DNA of 64,000 nucleotides from Lathyrus oleraceus. Taxonomy: Eukaryota; Streptophyta; Magnoliopsida; Fabales; Fabaceae. Location: contig NC_066584.1 in assembly GCF_024323335.1 (NCBI RefSeq), forward strand, positions 418,539,819 to 418,603,818, read 5' to 3'. Positions 12,046 through 25,527 of the stretch are shown piece by piece. The notes beneath the pieces are model-generated. The model searched no databases and was not told where the DNA came from. It saw only the letters and a program-made list of their open reading frames with translations. Both the position numbers and the translations under genes were made by a program. Position 1 is the stretch's first letter, and the number at the start of each line of letters is the position of its first letter.

Positions 12046-12996
12046 TGACACGACACGAAAAAACACTCGAGCGTGTCACACGCTTGAAATAAACAAAAGA
12101 GTCGCCACTGATCTTTATTGTTCCAAAGGAACGAGAAAATATCAAATAAAACCTGCTAAAGCTAAGGAACATGGTCGTCGCAACCAAATCGGGTTCGGGA
12201 CTACTTAGTTGCGATGAAAAACTCAAGACTACGTAATTCTTTGTAAAAAAAAGAACTGTTTATTGATTGCTTTTAAAAAGTGTTGCTTATGTCGCATTTG
12301 AGCGGTTAAACCTTTGCTTGCTACTCGCTCTTGGAGGCTGAAATCTTTGTTTGTTTTGCGTCGAAATGGATGTAACATACTCGTTTCTGAAAAGAGTTTC
12401 AAAAACGCGCAATGGCGAAAAATAAGAAGTTTAATGAGTTAAATTGCTTTTAGGTGGAGACAAGTATTTGAGCAGGGAGCTCTACAGCAGTATCCAAATA
12501 CTCAGGAAGGGAAGATGTATAAAATCAATCACCTTCTTTTTCATCCAAAAAAAGTTATTAAAAAAGTGTGTGACGAATCAAGTTTGGTTTACCTTATTGT
12601 GTTTCATTAGGAAGACAAATACTCAAATAGTGAGATCTACGATAGTATCCAAGTATTCGAGAAGAGAAGATATCTAAACTCAATCACATTCTTTTTCATT
12701 CAAATTTATTACCAAAATGATTTTGGAAATAGAAAATTTGATGTTGGATCAAGCATCTGAAGTTGATTTATGAAAAGAATTTGAATTAACCGGAAGAGGT
12801 ACTTGACGCTTGATCAAACACCCGCATTGACGAAAATGGTTTGATAATTTGAAAATGTGGTGAAAAGAGTTTGAAATTAAATGAAATATTAATATGATTA
12901 TTTACATGTTTAACATGAATATGGATAGAGAAATTAACTAATTAATCGACTAAACACAATGCACTCAACTAGACAAAATATCAAACAAATCATTTA

Positions 12997-13595
<599 letters not shown>

Positions 13596-14400
13596 TTAAT
13601 AATTAAAAAAGTAAACAATTAATTCATTAAAATAAACTAACTAATTACTCAACTAAATAATTATTAAATTCAAAAGAACTAATAAAATGAAATTAAAAAA
13701 ATATGAGAGTTCTTGCATACTAACATGGGGTGTGAAGAAGAACCTTATTGAATCCAAAAGCCCAAATCAAAACTTAAATATAATTAAAAATAAAATAAAA
13801 TAAAATAAATAATAATAATAAAAATAAAAACTAAATCATAAATCTCCCATCATAGAGAGAAAGGGCGACCACCACTTGCAAGAGAGACAATGTGAATTTT
13901 TTTCAAATTTCAAAATGAAAGTGTCACCAATCAAGTATCGACACGTGGTGAGTAATCAAAAGGAATAAAAACAAATTCCCTTAACCCTCTCTCTAGTACG
14001 TTATTACAAAAGAAAAAACAACCAACAAATTTAAAATTTCAACCCTCTCAATCTCCTATTCTCTCGCACGTTCACGAGCAGGATGACAACCCACAACATA
14101 ATAAAAATCAAAAATCTCCCCTCTCTCTTATGAAGCTTTCATTCTTGAAAACAAATAATCAAACTTACCTCGAATCAGACACAACAATGATGACAACAAA
14201 TGCGACGACGACACGCGTTATGGTTCTGCAATGTTAGTGATGCGTAGTTGAGCAACGAGTTTTCTGGCGGAGGGAGTGTATTGAGGTGGTCGTTGGGCGG
14301 TGTTTGCACGTCTCCGGTGGGAATGTTGGCCATGACGGATGGAGTTTTCGTGGTGGTTTATGCGTGGAGGTGTGAAAATTTTGTCGGAGCACGTTAGTTC

Positions 14401-17400
14401 CAGTGGCGGAACTGAGGGGGACGTGGGAAGGCCACGGCCACCCCTCAACTTTTTTTTTAATTCATATATATATATTAAATTATTAAAACATCCTTATTTT
14501 AAAATTAAAATTAATTTTTATTTTTTCTTTTTCATTCAAAGTTAGGTTAAAATACAGATAAGGTAAAAAACTCTTACCTTTCCTTTCTTTCTTATATGGG
14601 TTTGCTACCGGCACCGGAATCAGAACAGATTAAAGTGATCGGCATCTAACAGGTAAAAAACTTTATTCATTCTTCTTTTATAAAAAGTAACAAATTAAAG
14701 TGATTGCTTGATTTGTGTTTTTGAGATTTTTAGGGTTCTTCTTTCTTGATGTGTTAAAATAATCTATATGAGGTTTATTAAGCCAATTCATAACACTGTA
14801 ATTTACAAATATAGTTATACACTGTAATAAGGTTTATTTAATCATTGTTGTTGCTAATTTGTAATAGTGAAGTTACCGGTATTTGAAAACGGATTAAAGT
14901 TGATTAATTAAGTTTATTAATTTTTTTTTCTTTTAATTTTTACGTTCTCTAAATTGATTTTTGGATCTGATATGATATTATAGGAAGAGTAAAGATGAAT
15001 AATAGGAAAATTGATTTTTTTTTCAAAAGGAAAGCATGTGAAATTGAAAGAGAAGAGAGAGATGAAGAAATTATAATCCCGACATCCGAATCTGAAACAG
15101 TTCTTGAGAATTTAACAATTGAAGAGCATCATGATTTTGAAAATTCTTGGGAACGCGATCCTGGAAAGCGTCCTCCGATTTGGCAATATCCACCAAATCA
15201 AGTGGGTGCAATACGAAGAGCTTATCTAAAATGGGGTCCATATCAAATTCATTTAGAAAACTATCCTTTGTCCGGTAACGAGGATCATCCGAGAAGGTTT
15301 CAACATACTTGGTTTAGCATATTTCCATCATGGTTAGAATATTCACCATCTGAAGATGCCGCATATTTCTTACCATGTTACCTTTTTAGCAAAAAAACTA
15401 AGTGGACGTCCCGGATCACTTGTCTTTATTTCTATGGGTTTTAGAAATTGGAAGAAAGTTAGGAATGGAAAACATTGTTCCTTTCTTAAACACATAGGGA
15501 AGGATCCTTGCTCACCACACAACAATGCAATGAAAGCTTTTCAAGACTTGTTGAATCAAGATGGTCATATTAGAAATGTTATTCAAGTGCAAAGTTTAAG
15601 TCAAAGAATGAATAATCGGTTACGACTCAAGACTTCAATTGACACTGTTCGTTGGTTAACACTACAAGCTTGTGCTTTTAGGGGTCACGACGAAAGTAAC
15701 AAATCAAGAAATCAAGGTAACTTTCTTGAGTTATTGAAACTTTTAGCATCCTACAATGATGAAGTTGCAAAAGTTGTGTTGGAAAATGCTCCACAAAATT
15801 GCAAGTATACTTCACATCAAATTCAAAAAGAGCTCTTGCAAATTCTTTCTAGTAGGGTGAAAAAGAGTATTCGTGAGGAAATTGGTGATTCCAAATTTTG
15901 TATCGTTGTTGATGAAGCTCGTGATGAGTCAAAAAAGGAACAAATGACTCTTGTATTAAGATTTGTTGATAAAGTTGGTTTAATACAAGAGAGATTTTTT
16001 GATGTGGCACATGTTAAAGACACAACATCTTTAACTCTTAAGGAAGCAATATGTGATATACTTTCTCGACATAACCTTGATGTTTCTAACATTCGTGGCC
16101 AAGGGTATGATGGTGCTAGCAATATGAGAGGAGAATAGAATGGTTTACAAGCCCTCTTTATGAAGGATTGTCCTTATGCATACTATGTTCATTGTTTTGC
16201 TTATCGATTGCAACTTGCATTAGTTACATCATCAAGAGAAGTCAAACCTGTTCATAAATTTTTTGAGAAGCTGATCTTTGTTGTGAATGTTGTTTGTTCT
16301 TCTACAAAGCGTCATGATGAGTTACAAGCTGCCCAATTAGAAGAAATTGCTTATTTGTTAGAGATTGATGAGATTGTAACTGGTAAAGGTGCAAATCAAG
16401 TTGGTACATTGAAACGAGCTGGAGATACTCGTTGGGGATCACATTACGATTCAATTTCTAGCTTGATAAACATGTATGAAGCAACTTGTTTAGTTTTAAA
16501 AAAAATTGCAAAAGATAGAGGGAGTTATGCTACACATGGGGATGCAGATATTTGTTACAATTACTTGAAGGCATTTGATTTTATATTTATTTTGCACTTG
16601 ATGAAAGAAATCATGGGAATAACAGATATGCTTTGTCAAGCCTTACAAAAAAAATCAAGATGTAGTTAATGCTATGAACTTGGTTCGTTCAACAAAACAT
16701 CTTATTCAAGGTTTGAGAGAAAATGGTTGGGATATATTGTTTAATAAAGTGGTATTTTTTTGTGAAAAGCATGGTATTGAGATTCCTGATCTTAATGATG
16801 TTCATTCAACAACAAGATTTGGACGCTCCCGTCTTGAAGAGAATCAAGTCACAATTCAACATTACTTTAAAGTCGAAATCTTTTTCACTACCATTGACAA
16901 ACAGTTACAAGAGTTGAATAGCAGATTCAGTGAGTAGGCAATGGATTTGTTAACTCTTTCTTGTTCTTTATCTCCTAAGGATGAATATAAAGCTTTTAGC
17001 ATTGATACTATTTGTTCTTTAGTTGAAAAATATTATCCTATGGATTTTAGTGATCAAGAGAAGAATAATTTGCAATTTCAACTCCAACATTTTCTATTTG
17101 TTGCTCGTCAAGCATCAAACTTGAATAATTTATCAACTATTCAAGAACTATGTTCATGTTTGGTTGCATCTGGACAGGCTGAAACTTACTTCTTGATTAA
17201 TAGACTACTTCGTCTTATCATGACTCTTCCCGTTTCTACGACCACAACTGAGAGGTCTTTTTCAGCAATTAAAATTATTAAGACTAAGTTGAGAAACAAG
17301 ATGAATGATGGGTTTCTTGGAGATAGCATGATAATATATATTGAAAGGGAGATTAGTGCAAACATTAGTTCGGAGTCAATTATTGACGATTTCAAGTCAC

Positions 17401-17580
17401 TCGGAACGCGTAAAACATTACTTTAAGGTAGTTTTAAGTCATGTAATTTAAATTTTTAGTAATTAACTTTGTATTTATTTTAACTTTAATGTTTTATTTA
17501 AAATACTATTTACATTTTATTTATAATCTTTATTTTACGTTAGCGGCCATCCCAAATTTTTTTATCTGGCTCCGCCACTA
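14401..17580 (+). mobile_element. hAT DNA transposon, 3,180 bp
   Basis: The ends are CAGTGGCGGA (left) and TCCGCCACTA (right), inverted repeats matching 9 of 10 bases. They are flanked by 8-bp sequences GTTAGTTC (14393-14400) and GTTAATTC (17581-17588), 7 of 8 identical. An 8-bp target duplication is characteristic of hAT elements. The interior encodes a broken transposase in the plus sense. The element sits inside the Ogre-type solo LTR 12046-19878 and is therefore younger than that insertion. The damage to its ORF shows it is not autonomous now. Confidence 0.93.
14995..17426 (+). pseudogene. hAT transposase, TTF-zinc-finger/DUF4371 type, broken
   Basis: Translation from the ATG at 14995 gives a TTF-type zinc-finger region (FENSWERDPGKRPP, then the PSWLEYSPSEDAAYFLPCYLF block). 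A DUF4371-like RNase H-fold region follows, with CIVVDEARDES and GQGYDGASNMRG. The C-terminal dimerisation region contains TLPVSTTTTERSFSAIK. The order matches plant zinc-finger MYM type 1-like hAT transposases. Four lesions are visible: a frameshift near 15400, a TAG at about 16135, a frameshift at an A-run near 16650, and a TAG at about 16935. The final stop is at 17426. The product would have cut and rejoined the element ends in the nucleus. No functional protein is expected. Confidence 0.9.
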
Positions 17581-18267
17581 GTTAATTCGATTGTGTTGTT
17601 GTTGTAAGTTGCTGCTGTCGGAGGGGGTTAAGGAATGTGTATCAACGATGTTAATACAGTGTGTTGGGGTTGATGTTATATTCTGGAGAATAATGGTTTA
17701 ATATGAAGGTTTTAAGTTGGTTTGTTTTGATTGTAGTGAAGATTTTGTTGTTGTTATGATGTGGAGAGAAAATGGTGATGGATTGTGTTTGAATGAGGTT
17801 GAAAAAGAGTAGCAGATTGTGATTTTTAAGGTGAAAGAAGGAGAAGATAATGGTGTAAGATGATAAATATGTTATGAAGGTTGTGTCTTTGTTAAATATG
17901 AAGTTGTAGGAAAAAACCAAAAGAAATTTGAGGAAAGAGAGTCCTCCCAATACTGGAGCGGAGGGAGTATGTTCAAGAAGGTAGTTTTGGAAGCTTCAAA
18001 TAAGGGAAGGGATTTTTGATTTTGGACATGAAGCAGAGTAAAAAAAGAGTATCGATTTTTAGAAAAAAATGAAAGAGAGAGCCTTTTTTGTGTAGCGCTT
18101 TTTGCCTTCTTCATATGAGGGAAACGTTCTTTTCTCTAATGAGAGATTCACGACCATGAGAGATTTCGTGGAATGAGTCACATGTGTGAAGAGAGAGTAA
18201 AGAGATATTTGTGCGCTGCTGGTGGTTACTTATTGATATATGACTTTTTCTTTTTATGTATTGGCTA

Positions 18268-19255
18268 AGGGGTGTAAGTGGATTAGAAAAAACCAAACCA
18301 AATCAAACTGAAAAAAATCGATTGTTTTTGATTCGGTTCAAAAACCAAACCAACTTAATAAAAACCGAAGTGGTTTGGATCGGTTCTCGATTTTAGTTTT
18401 TAGGAACCGCCAAACCGATGAACCGAACCGATAACTATAAATACCTATTTAATATTTCATTTAGTCCATTATTAAGCTCTATTTTTGTACCAGTCTAACA
18501 TATCTCCATCTTTGTTTACACTTTCTTTTTTGGAACAAAATATGTAGTCAAAACCAAACTTCAAACATAAAAAATAGAAACCATAAGTCATAAAAACTTA
18601 GTCTCACCAAACTGTTGCTCTTATTACCCGTCACCACTGTCATTCTTATAGGTTATGGTTGTCTTATTCGTGTTCAAGTTTTTTTTGTTAATTTTCATTT
18701 TTTTACCTTTTGTGTTTCTTCTTTGATAAATTTTCTTCTAGTCTTGTTACAAAATAGTTTTGATGTGTGTTTGAAGTGTAAAATATGCTAATTTATGTGT
18801 ATTGGTACCTTTTGTGTTTGTTGTTGTGTTTTATTTGTTAAACTTTCAAATCTCTTCTCAACCTTCTCATGCCAAGTGTCAAATTTTGTATTCGACAGTG
18901 AACTTATTTTATGATGCAATGAAAATTATGTCAATGCTTCATATGAATTAAGAACAAACTTGTAAGTTGTTTGCAAATTAGAACATGAAATATATTAAGT
19001 GAAATGTATTATTTTAAAAAATAATGACATAAAATATACAAAAAAACATGATAGCAAATAATACACGGATGAATATAATATTTAGAAAAAAAATATTGTA
19101 AATCGATCAACCAAACCAAACCAAACCGGTTAGCTTGGTTTGGTTCCATTTTTAAAAAACACTAAAAACCAAATCAAACCAAACCGATGGAGATATCATC
19201 GGTTCGGTTAATTTTTTGACAAAAAATTGGTCCAAACAGAACCAATTACACTCCT
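18268..19255 (+). mobile_element. Non-autonomous TIR element of about 988 bp
   Basis: The left end AGGGGTGTAAGTGG is the inverse of the right end (complement AGGAGTGTAATTGG), matching 12 of 14. GGCTA occurs next to both ends (18263-18267 and 19257-19261), suggesting a target duplication, though alignment is off by one base. The interior has no coding potential and repeats CGGTT/AACCG-rich stretches near both ends. The superfamily is uncertain, perhaps hAT-derived. A second, older copy lies at 8380-9135. Confidence 0.6.
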
Positions 19256-19883
19256 AGGCTAAATGTACATGTAGGATTTATTTATTTATTTTTCTTTTAT
19301 TTTCTTATCATTATTTTTGAATTAAAATTTTTTGGTATTAAATTAAAAATAAAACAAACAACATAAAATCAAACTGAAAAAACAATTAATTCTAATTACT
19401 TATGATGGCTATTTAGACTAAAAATACAAAAATAAAAAATAAAATAAAAATTGGGCACAAAAATGTTCGAAAAAATAAAATAAATGCACCAAAATGATCA
19501 GCGCAAAATATACTTTCGGAAAATATACATGTTTTGATTAAATTTTGAAGTGAAAAATACTAGTTGAAAAGGCTCAAACGGATCAAAATGCGACAATATA
19601 AGGAGTCGAAAAAATAAAACGAGCATGCTAGGTTAATTTACGTGAATCGCAGATTAATAAATCTGATGTCTACAAGCTTGAGTTTGAGATTTTTTGTCAG
19701 CTAATTTTACATACTTTTGAAAATTGATTCAACTGATATGTCTATAGATCCGAAAATTTATTCTGGTTGATATTTTAGGTATTATGCGAGATGAAATGCA
19801 TGTTACACTATGCAGATGATATAAATGTCTTGTGAATGCATTAATTTATTAATTGAGGATAAAAATTGGGGTATGACAACAGG

Positions 19884-21794
19884 TTTTAAAAAATTCATGT
19901 TTGCCTCTGTTCAATATAATTCGAGTCGGTATATGTACATGATTCGAGTCATAAACATTAAATCTCAATTTTCATGATTTTCAAAATACTTTGAGATTTT
20001 CCTTTCAACCTAACTTGAATCTACAACACATATGGTTCATGTTCCACTAACTCAATGATTTAACTAAAAACATCATGATCAAACTGTGAGTGTTATCCCA
20101 TATTATGAGTTTTTGAGTGATGTCAAAGTTTATGATAGAAATATAGTTGGAAATTATTTCAAAAAGATCTCTAGCATGGCATATCATTAAAATAACAATT
20201 GAGAAGATTTTTGCATCATTAAAATATCATTTTTGCATATTTTGATGTTTTGGATCGACGCATGAGTTGGTGTATCGATGCATGTCTAAATTGTGTTTCT
20301 GAAATTCAATTTTGGTTCAGCATGTATCGACTCATATGGTGATGTATCGATCCATGTGTAGTTTTTTTTTCAAAAATCAATTTTCCTTCAGCATGTATCG
20401 ACCCATTGATGGTTGTATCGATACATGACCTGTCAACCTTTCTGTTTGGTGTTTTCTACCAAACATTTATCGACCCATTTACTCATGTATCGACTCATGC
20501 TATATTAAAATTATGAAAAATTGTTTTTCAACCCAGTATGGATCGATCCATACCCTATGTATTGATACATCATGATACATTCATTCTGGAAAACGTTTTT
20601 GTTACCTCATGTATCGACTCATGAGTCACTTTTTGCACACATGTATCGACTCATGCATTGCATGTATTGACTCATCCAACTAAAATTTTCTGTTATTTTC
20701 TGTTTTCGCTCTGTTATAAGTAGTAAAATATTATTTTTTTACACAACATATGAAAACGTTTTGAGAGCATTTTTGTGTGAGCAAGAAACTTGAAAGATAC
20801 TTTGTCTTCATCATCTTCTCAATCATCTTTTCACATTCAATCAAATTGAAACATAATAATCATTGTGCATTGCATCAATAGATTTTTGAGATAACTTTCA
20901 GCTGTAGGATTTGTAATCGAAGTTGGGTTGAAGGGATACAAAGGGGGTTTCTCTGAAAAACCAGAAGGTTTTCCATCAAGAATGGATCAGTTCTTGGGGT
21001 TTTCATTAAAGTCAAGTGGATTGAATTCAGGCGTAGCGAAGGGGTTTGGAAATCTGGGAGATTTCGCAAACAAGTAGTGGAGCGGAGGATTGATCGTTAA
21101 TTTTGAGGTTCAAGACTTGATCGGATTTGATCAAGCGGGGTTAAGACAAATTTAACATAATCGGCGGGATTGGTGTTTGTTATTTGTGTTGTAACCTTGT
21201 AAGCATTTGCAACATTATTGGAAATAAGATCTCAATTTCGATTTCGAAATTGAGGGGAGACGTACCCATACGCGAGACGAAAGTGGGGAACTTCCTTACC
21301 AAACTCTCTGCGCACAATTTTCTATCCTTAATCTATTTACTTTTTCAGCAAGTTTATCATTCAATTGTGGTGTTAATTTTTCTATTGAATGATCCTACAT
21401 TGGCAAAAAAATTCTGCATAATTGAAAAACTATTTTAGTGTTTTGATTTGAGAAAATTGCTTTGACAACTCCATTGACAATAAGGATCATTAAACATTGC
21501 ACACCAACTGTTTGATAAAAGTGTTCTGCTTGTTTTTGTTCATTGGAATATAATGCTGTTTGTGAATTTTATTAAAACTATTATCCAAGCGTGTTTATTT
21601 GTTATCGGCATACTATTATCCATCGGTTTATCGCATGTCCGATTTTCTAGTAGCCGGTTCAGAATAGACGGAAGTCGATTCGGGACTACACTTTTCCGCT
21701 AGCCTTTAAAAATCAATTAAAAGTTTTAAAATCCATGATTTTTCTGTGGTGATCTATTCACCACCCCTCCCGATCACCTGCCACACCGTCTAAC
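19884..21794 (+). repeat. LTR-like sequence (copia SIRE/Maximus-like) with dyad arrays and TATA-like site
   Basis: This continues the repeat cut at 12045. In order it holds two ATTCGAGTC dyads (19919, 19942), the periodic TGTATCGA array (20251-20676), a TATA-like GTTATAAGTAG near 20711, and a long leader. The leader contains GGGGAGACGTACCCATACG near 21252, which I associate with the U5 side of legume SIRE-like LTRs. It ends at GTCTAACA (about 21794). Reading frames within it are short and unrecognised. If it is one LTR together with 11126-12045, it would be about 2.8 kb. The lineage is tentative. Confidence 0.5.
20251..20676 (+). repeat. Periodic array of paired TGTATCGAYYCAT dyads
   Basis: Motif starts are 20251, 20271, 20323, 20343, 20394, 20414, 20466, 20486, 20539, 20558, 20610, 20642 and 20663. 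The first five pairs have 19-20 bp between members. Successive pairs start 71-73 bp apart. Consensus is roughly TGTATCGAYYCATG. Two of the spacers are clearly related to each other, so the array arose as a tandem repeat of about 72 bp in which the dyads stayed more alike than the spacers. It lies just upstream of a TATA-like site. Confidence 0.85.
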
Positions 21795-22199
21795 ACAAAC
21801 TCAAATATAACAATTGAGTTATGCATATGCTAAAAATGAATCAATTCAAAACTTGATTCAAAGATGTGCAATCTTGAAGGAGACTCAATAAACAATAATA
21901 ACGAAACGAAAGCGATAAGACAAGTAACAAAATTATATTGGGGTTCCCCCCTGAATGTATTAAGGACATGCAACTTCATTTCATTCTCGAACCAAATAAA
22001 ATATGAAACCCCCTTGTTATTTACTTTCATTCGCACGATAGTTACCTTGTTAAAATTTGCAATCCCAATGGCAATGAATTTAATTTATTACTTCGACGAT
22101 ACTAGTACACTTACTAGATTTGTCCATTAGTTACCTTGTACGTGTCAACTTGCCGGTCTTCAAATACAAGATGAACATGTTCCGTTACAATTGATTCAT
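21795..22199. other. Spacer, no recognised gene
   Basis: An open frame on the plus strand (21864-22130) has no recognisable domain and no intron or family match I can name. I treat the stretch as non-coding or degraded transposon sequence. Confidence 0.4.
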
Positions 22200-23118
22200 G
22201 TGTTTTAGAAGAAATTATACATTGAAGAGCATGAGATCACCGAAGAAGATAGTGGGACACAATTGGATTTGGAAGAAGAGTATGAAGAGTTGAAAATGTA
22301 TTTCAGTACATTGAATATTGTTGGCCTAAGGGTGATGAAAATAAAAGTTCGCGAACTAACACATTCATCCACAACTTTCATGTGTCCACCACCAGTAAAG
22401 TACAAGTCAAAGAGGGGAATTTAGAAGAGTAAAAAGGGTGAAGAGAGTGATGTGCATCGTGATCCTTCGCAGTGGGAGTATGCTGAAGGCTCACAGGAAA
22501 GTCAAACTACAAAGAGATCATATATAAAACCAACTGCAAGTGAATTGTCTAACCATTCTTCAAGACTTATTTACTTGTCTCAGTTTCATGTTTTGTTACA
22601 TAAGTACATTAATGACATTGTTCATTTGGATGAAGATGGAAATTGTGGTTTCTGTGCTATTACAACTTTACTTGGATGGGGCAAAGAGTCATGGCCTTTG
22701 TCTTAGACGCAGTTAGATGTCGAACTTTATCAACACCATAAAATGTATTCCAATGTGTTTTATGATAGGGTCTCTGAACTTAGGAGTTTGTTATGAGTAG
22801 CTAGCTTGGGTGTGACTGATCGTGACAAATGGATTACGATTCCTGATATATCGTGACAAATGGATGACGATTCCTGATATGGATTACCCTATTGCTTCTA
22901 GATATAGTGTCAAATTAGTCTCGTTGTCCATGAACATTAACATTATTTTCTTTCCATTAGTGGTATCTATGTCCATAGTTGCGAGTAGACATGAGCTTAT
23001 TGCAGTTGGTTTTGTTAACAACAATCATTGGGTTCAGGTGAAGTTGAAATCCGATTGTCATTTGGCTCCTGTCATTGATCGATGGAGACATAGTTGTAGC
23101 GAAGGTGCAAAAGCTTGA
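22200..23118 (+). pseudogene. MULE-associated OTU-like cysteine protease remnant
   Basis: Broken plus-strand frames read, in order: TTFMCPPPVKYKSKRG (end of a FAR1/MuDR-type transposase tail), VHRDPSQWEYAEGSQESQ, then an OTU-like domain. The OTU part has DEDGNCGFCAI, whose Cys is the family catalytic residue, then GVTDRDKW and MTIPDMDYPIASRY, and finally VGFVNNNHWVQV, whose His is the catalytic partner. Both catalytic positions are still visible. In-frame stops occur at about 22422, 22704 and 22794. A 31-bp tandem duplication at 22821-22882 also shifts the frame. Such OTU regions occur next to or fused with legume MULE transposases. No terminal inverted repeats were found. Confidence 0.75.
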
Positions 23119-25080
23119 AAAACAACGTATGCGTGACGTATAAGACATTGAGAAGAAGAAGTTAGGAAGTCAATATAATTTATTTTATATTGATATTGTA
23201 ACATATTTTACATTATATGTATATATTTTAATGAGTTAATTGTCTAACTATTTTGTTAAAAATGTAAAAAACTTAAGGATTTTCCAAGACTTCATCTTTG
23301 CATACCAGATTTTCAAATATTTGAAAAATTTGATATGCACCAGATTTTTTAAAATATTTGATACTCGTTATATGTTATCGGATTTTTTAAAACATCCTAT
23401 ATACATGCATGAGATATTTAAAAAATCGGTATTTCTTCATACAAATGTCATAAAACCAAATTCTTTTACCATTTTATTTTGAAAATTTATAGTATTTCTT
23501 CATACAATTGTCAGAAAATCATACTTTTTATCTGAAATTTTAAAAATTTATAATATTTCTTCAAATAATCTTAAAATATCCGGTATTTATTTGACAATAT
23601 TCGATATTTATTTATATAAACACAAAAATTCAGTACTATGTCAAAAAAATTTGATAATTGATGACATTTTTAGAAAATCAAAATTATTAAGCAAATACAT
23701 AAGAGTAAAATTATTGCTCTTATGGGAATAGCAAGTTAAATTTGTAGAGTGATAGGAAAAATTCTCTAATAAACCATAAATTTTTAATTCAAGCTTTAAA
23801 ATTTTATTGTAGGTCAGACTTCACCTGTTTCCACTATTGAAAATCAGTTTATTTTATACAATTATAAAATTGTTTTATTAAAATTGTATAAACACAACAG
23901 AATTATTATTTTTTGAGAATACAACACAGTAAAAATTATTATATAGAGGTCATGTTAAAGAATACAAAAATTGTAACTAAAGAGTGATTTTTAAACTTAT
24001 AAAATTGAATAAATAATTTTTCAATAGCATTAACATGTTACCGTTTATTTTGTGTGTGTTAACTCTATTAGGAGAAATAGTTTCTTAATTCAAACCACAA
24101 ATAAGTAAAACTTGATAAACAAAATTTCTTCATGTACTTCAAATTTGAAAATATCCAAACTATTATTTTTTTATAAGGCGTTTATTAATTATTTGAATCT
24201 AATTATTTAATTAAAATTTGCTTTACTTTACTATTATATTTTCATTACTTTTACAAGTATATTTTCATTTATTTGTTCTTTATACAAAAATAACGTCCTT
24301 ATTTTTAATAAATAAAAAAGAAATATTTCTTTTGATTTTTGATAAATTTTTCTTATCCAAAATAACTTTTTTTATACGTGTCAAACATGTAAATATATAA
24401 TGCTAACGAGTGTCTTTTGAAATTGGTTAAGAGATTAAAAGTGTAAGTTAAATATTTTAAAGAAATTAAGAAAATATTTTTTTTCTAAAATCATATATAT
24501 TCAAATATTAAAAATATAAATAATTTTTTTTATAAATATTATATATACTCAATAAACTAAATATATAATATTTTCTTATTTAGAATTGTCCCATACGATT
24601 GATTAGCATTATTGAAAATTTGAATCTAAATTTTAAATTTGAATAACCGGTTATCATCACCTTATATATATTTTTTTATATTTGAATCTTAATCTATTGT
24701 ATTGTGATAGGTTAACAGCTAAATCTAATCCATTGAGTAATAATCGATGTTTATATTTCTATTAATTTTCTCTTAAAATTGACAAGCATTCTAATTTCTT
24801 TTTATTGAAACCCTAAAGATTAATAAAGGTACAAATAACCATTTTGGTCATTGACTTTATTAGACACCTATCGACTAATAACAAAAATAAATTAAAGACA
24901 AAATTGATTCTTTTAAAAAATAAATTCAATACCACTTATTCATTTATAGATATTTATTTATTAAACAATGATGAATATTGTTCAAAAAAAAAAATGAAGA
25001 AAAAAATTGTGAAATATTTGCACCGTAAGTGATTCTATAGTTGAATTTGTGGTTAAGTGTTAACCCATTTTAGACACTGT
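23119..25080. other. AT-rich spacer upstream of UGT80B1, no gene
   Basis: Very AT-rich. Between about 23240 and 23660 there are many imperfect repeats of AAATATTTGA and GATTTTTTAAAA type. Open frames are short and of low complexity. The UGT80B1 promoter presumably lies toward the right end, but I could not call a TATA box. Confidence 0.5.
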
Positions 25081-25527
25081 TTTGTCGGAAGCAAGCAACT
25101 ACCATTCCGAACTCTTCAAATTCAATGTTATTGTCGACATAAACCTTAAACAATTCAATTTTATTTTTGCTGTTTTCTTTTCTGCTATTGATTTCAACAG
25201 TAACTAGTATTACATCTTCATACTTCAATTGTGTTGTAAGGTTAGAGTTGAAAATTTTTAGAAGGTTTGAATTTTCAGTTCACCAAACATTCTTCGTGTT
25301 TTGAATGACTGTTGGATAGTTAGTTGTACTTTTTTCTTTACTGTGTGGATCAGTAAATTGGTTTGTTTTGGTTGCCATGTGATTAGGACTATTTGTGTTA
25401 AGGGAATTGCTACTGTTCAGAATCAGATTCCAATTTCAAGAAATTTGTGATTTTGTTTCTATCTCAGCTTGTGGACAGCTTTAACAAATGATTCTGCAGC
25501 TGAGAATTGAAAATACTGATTTCTGTT

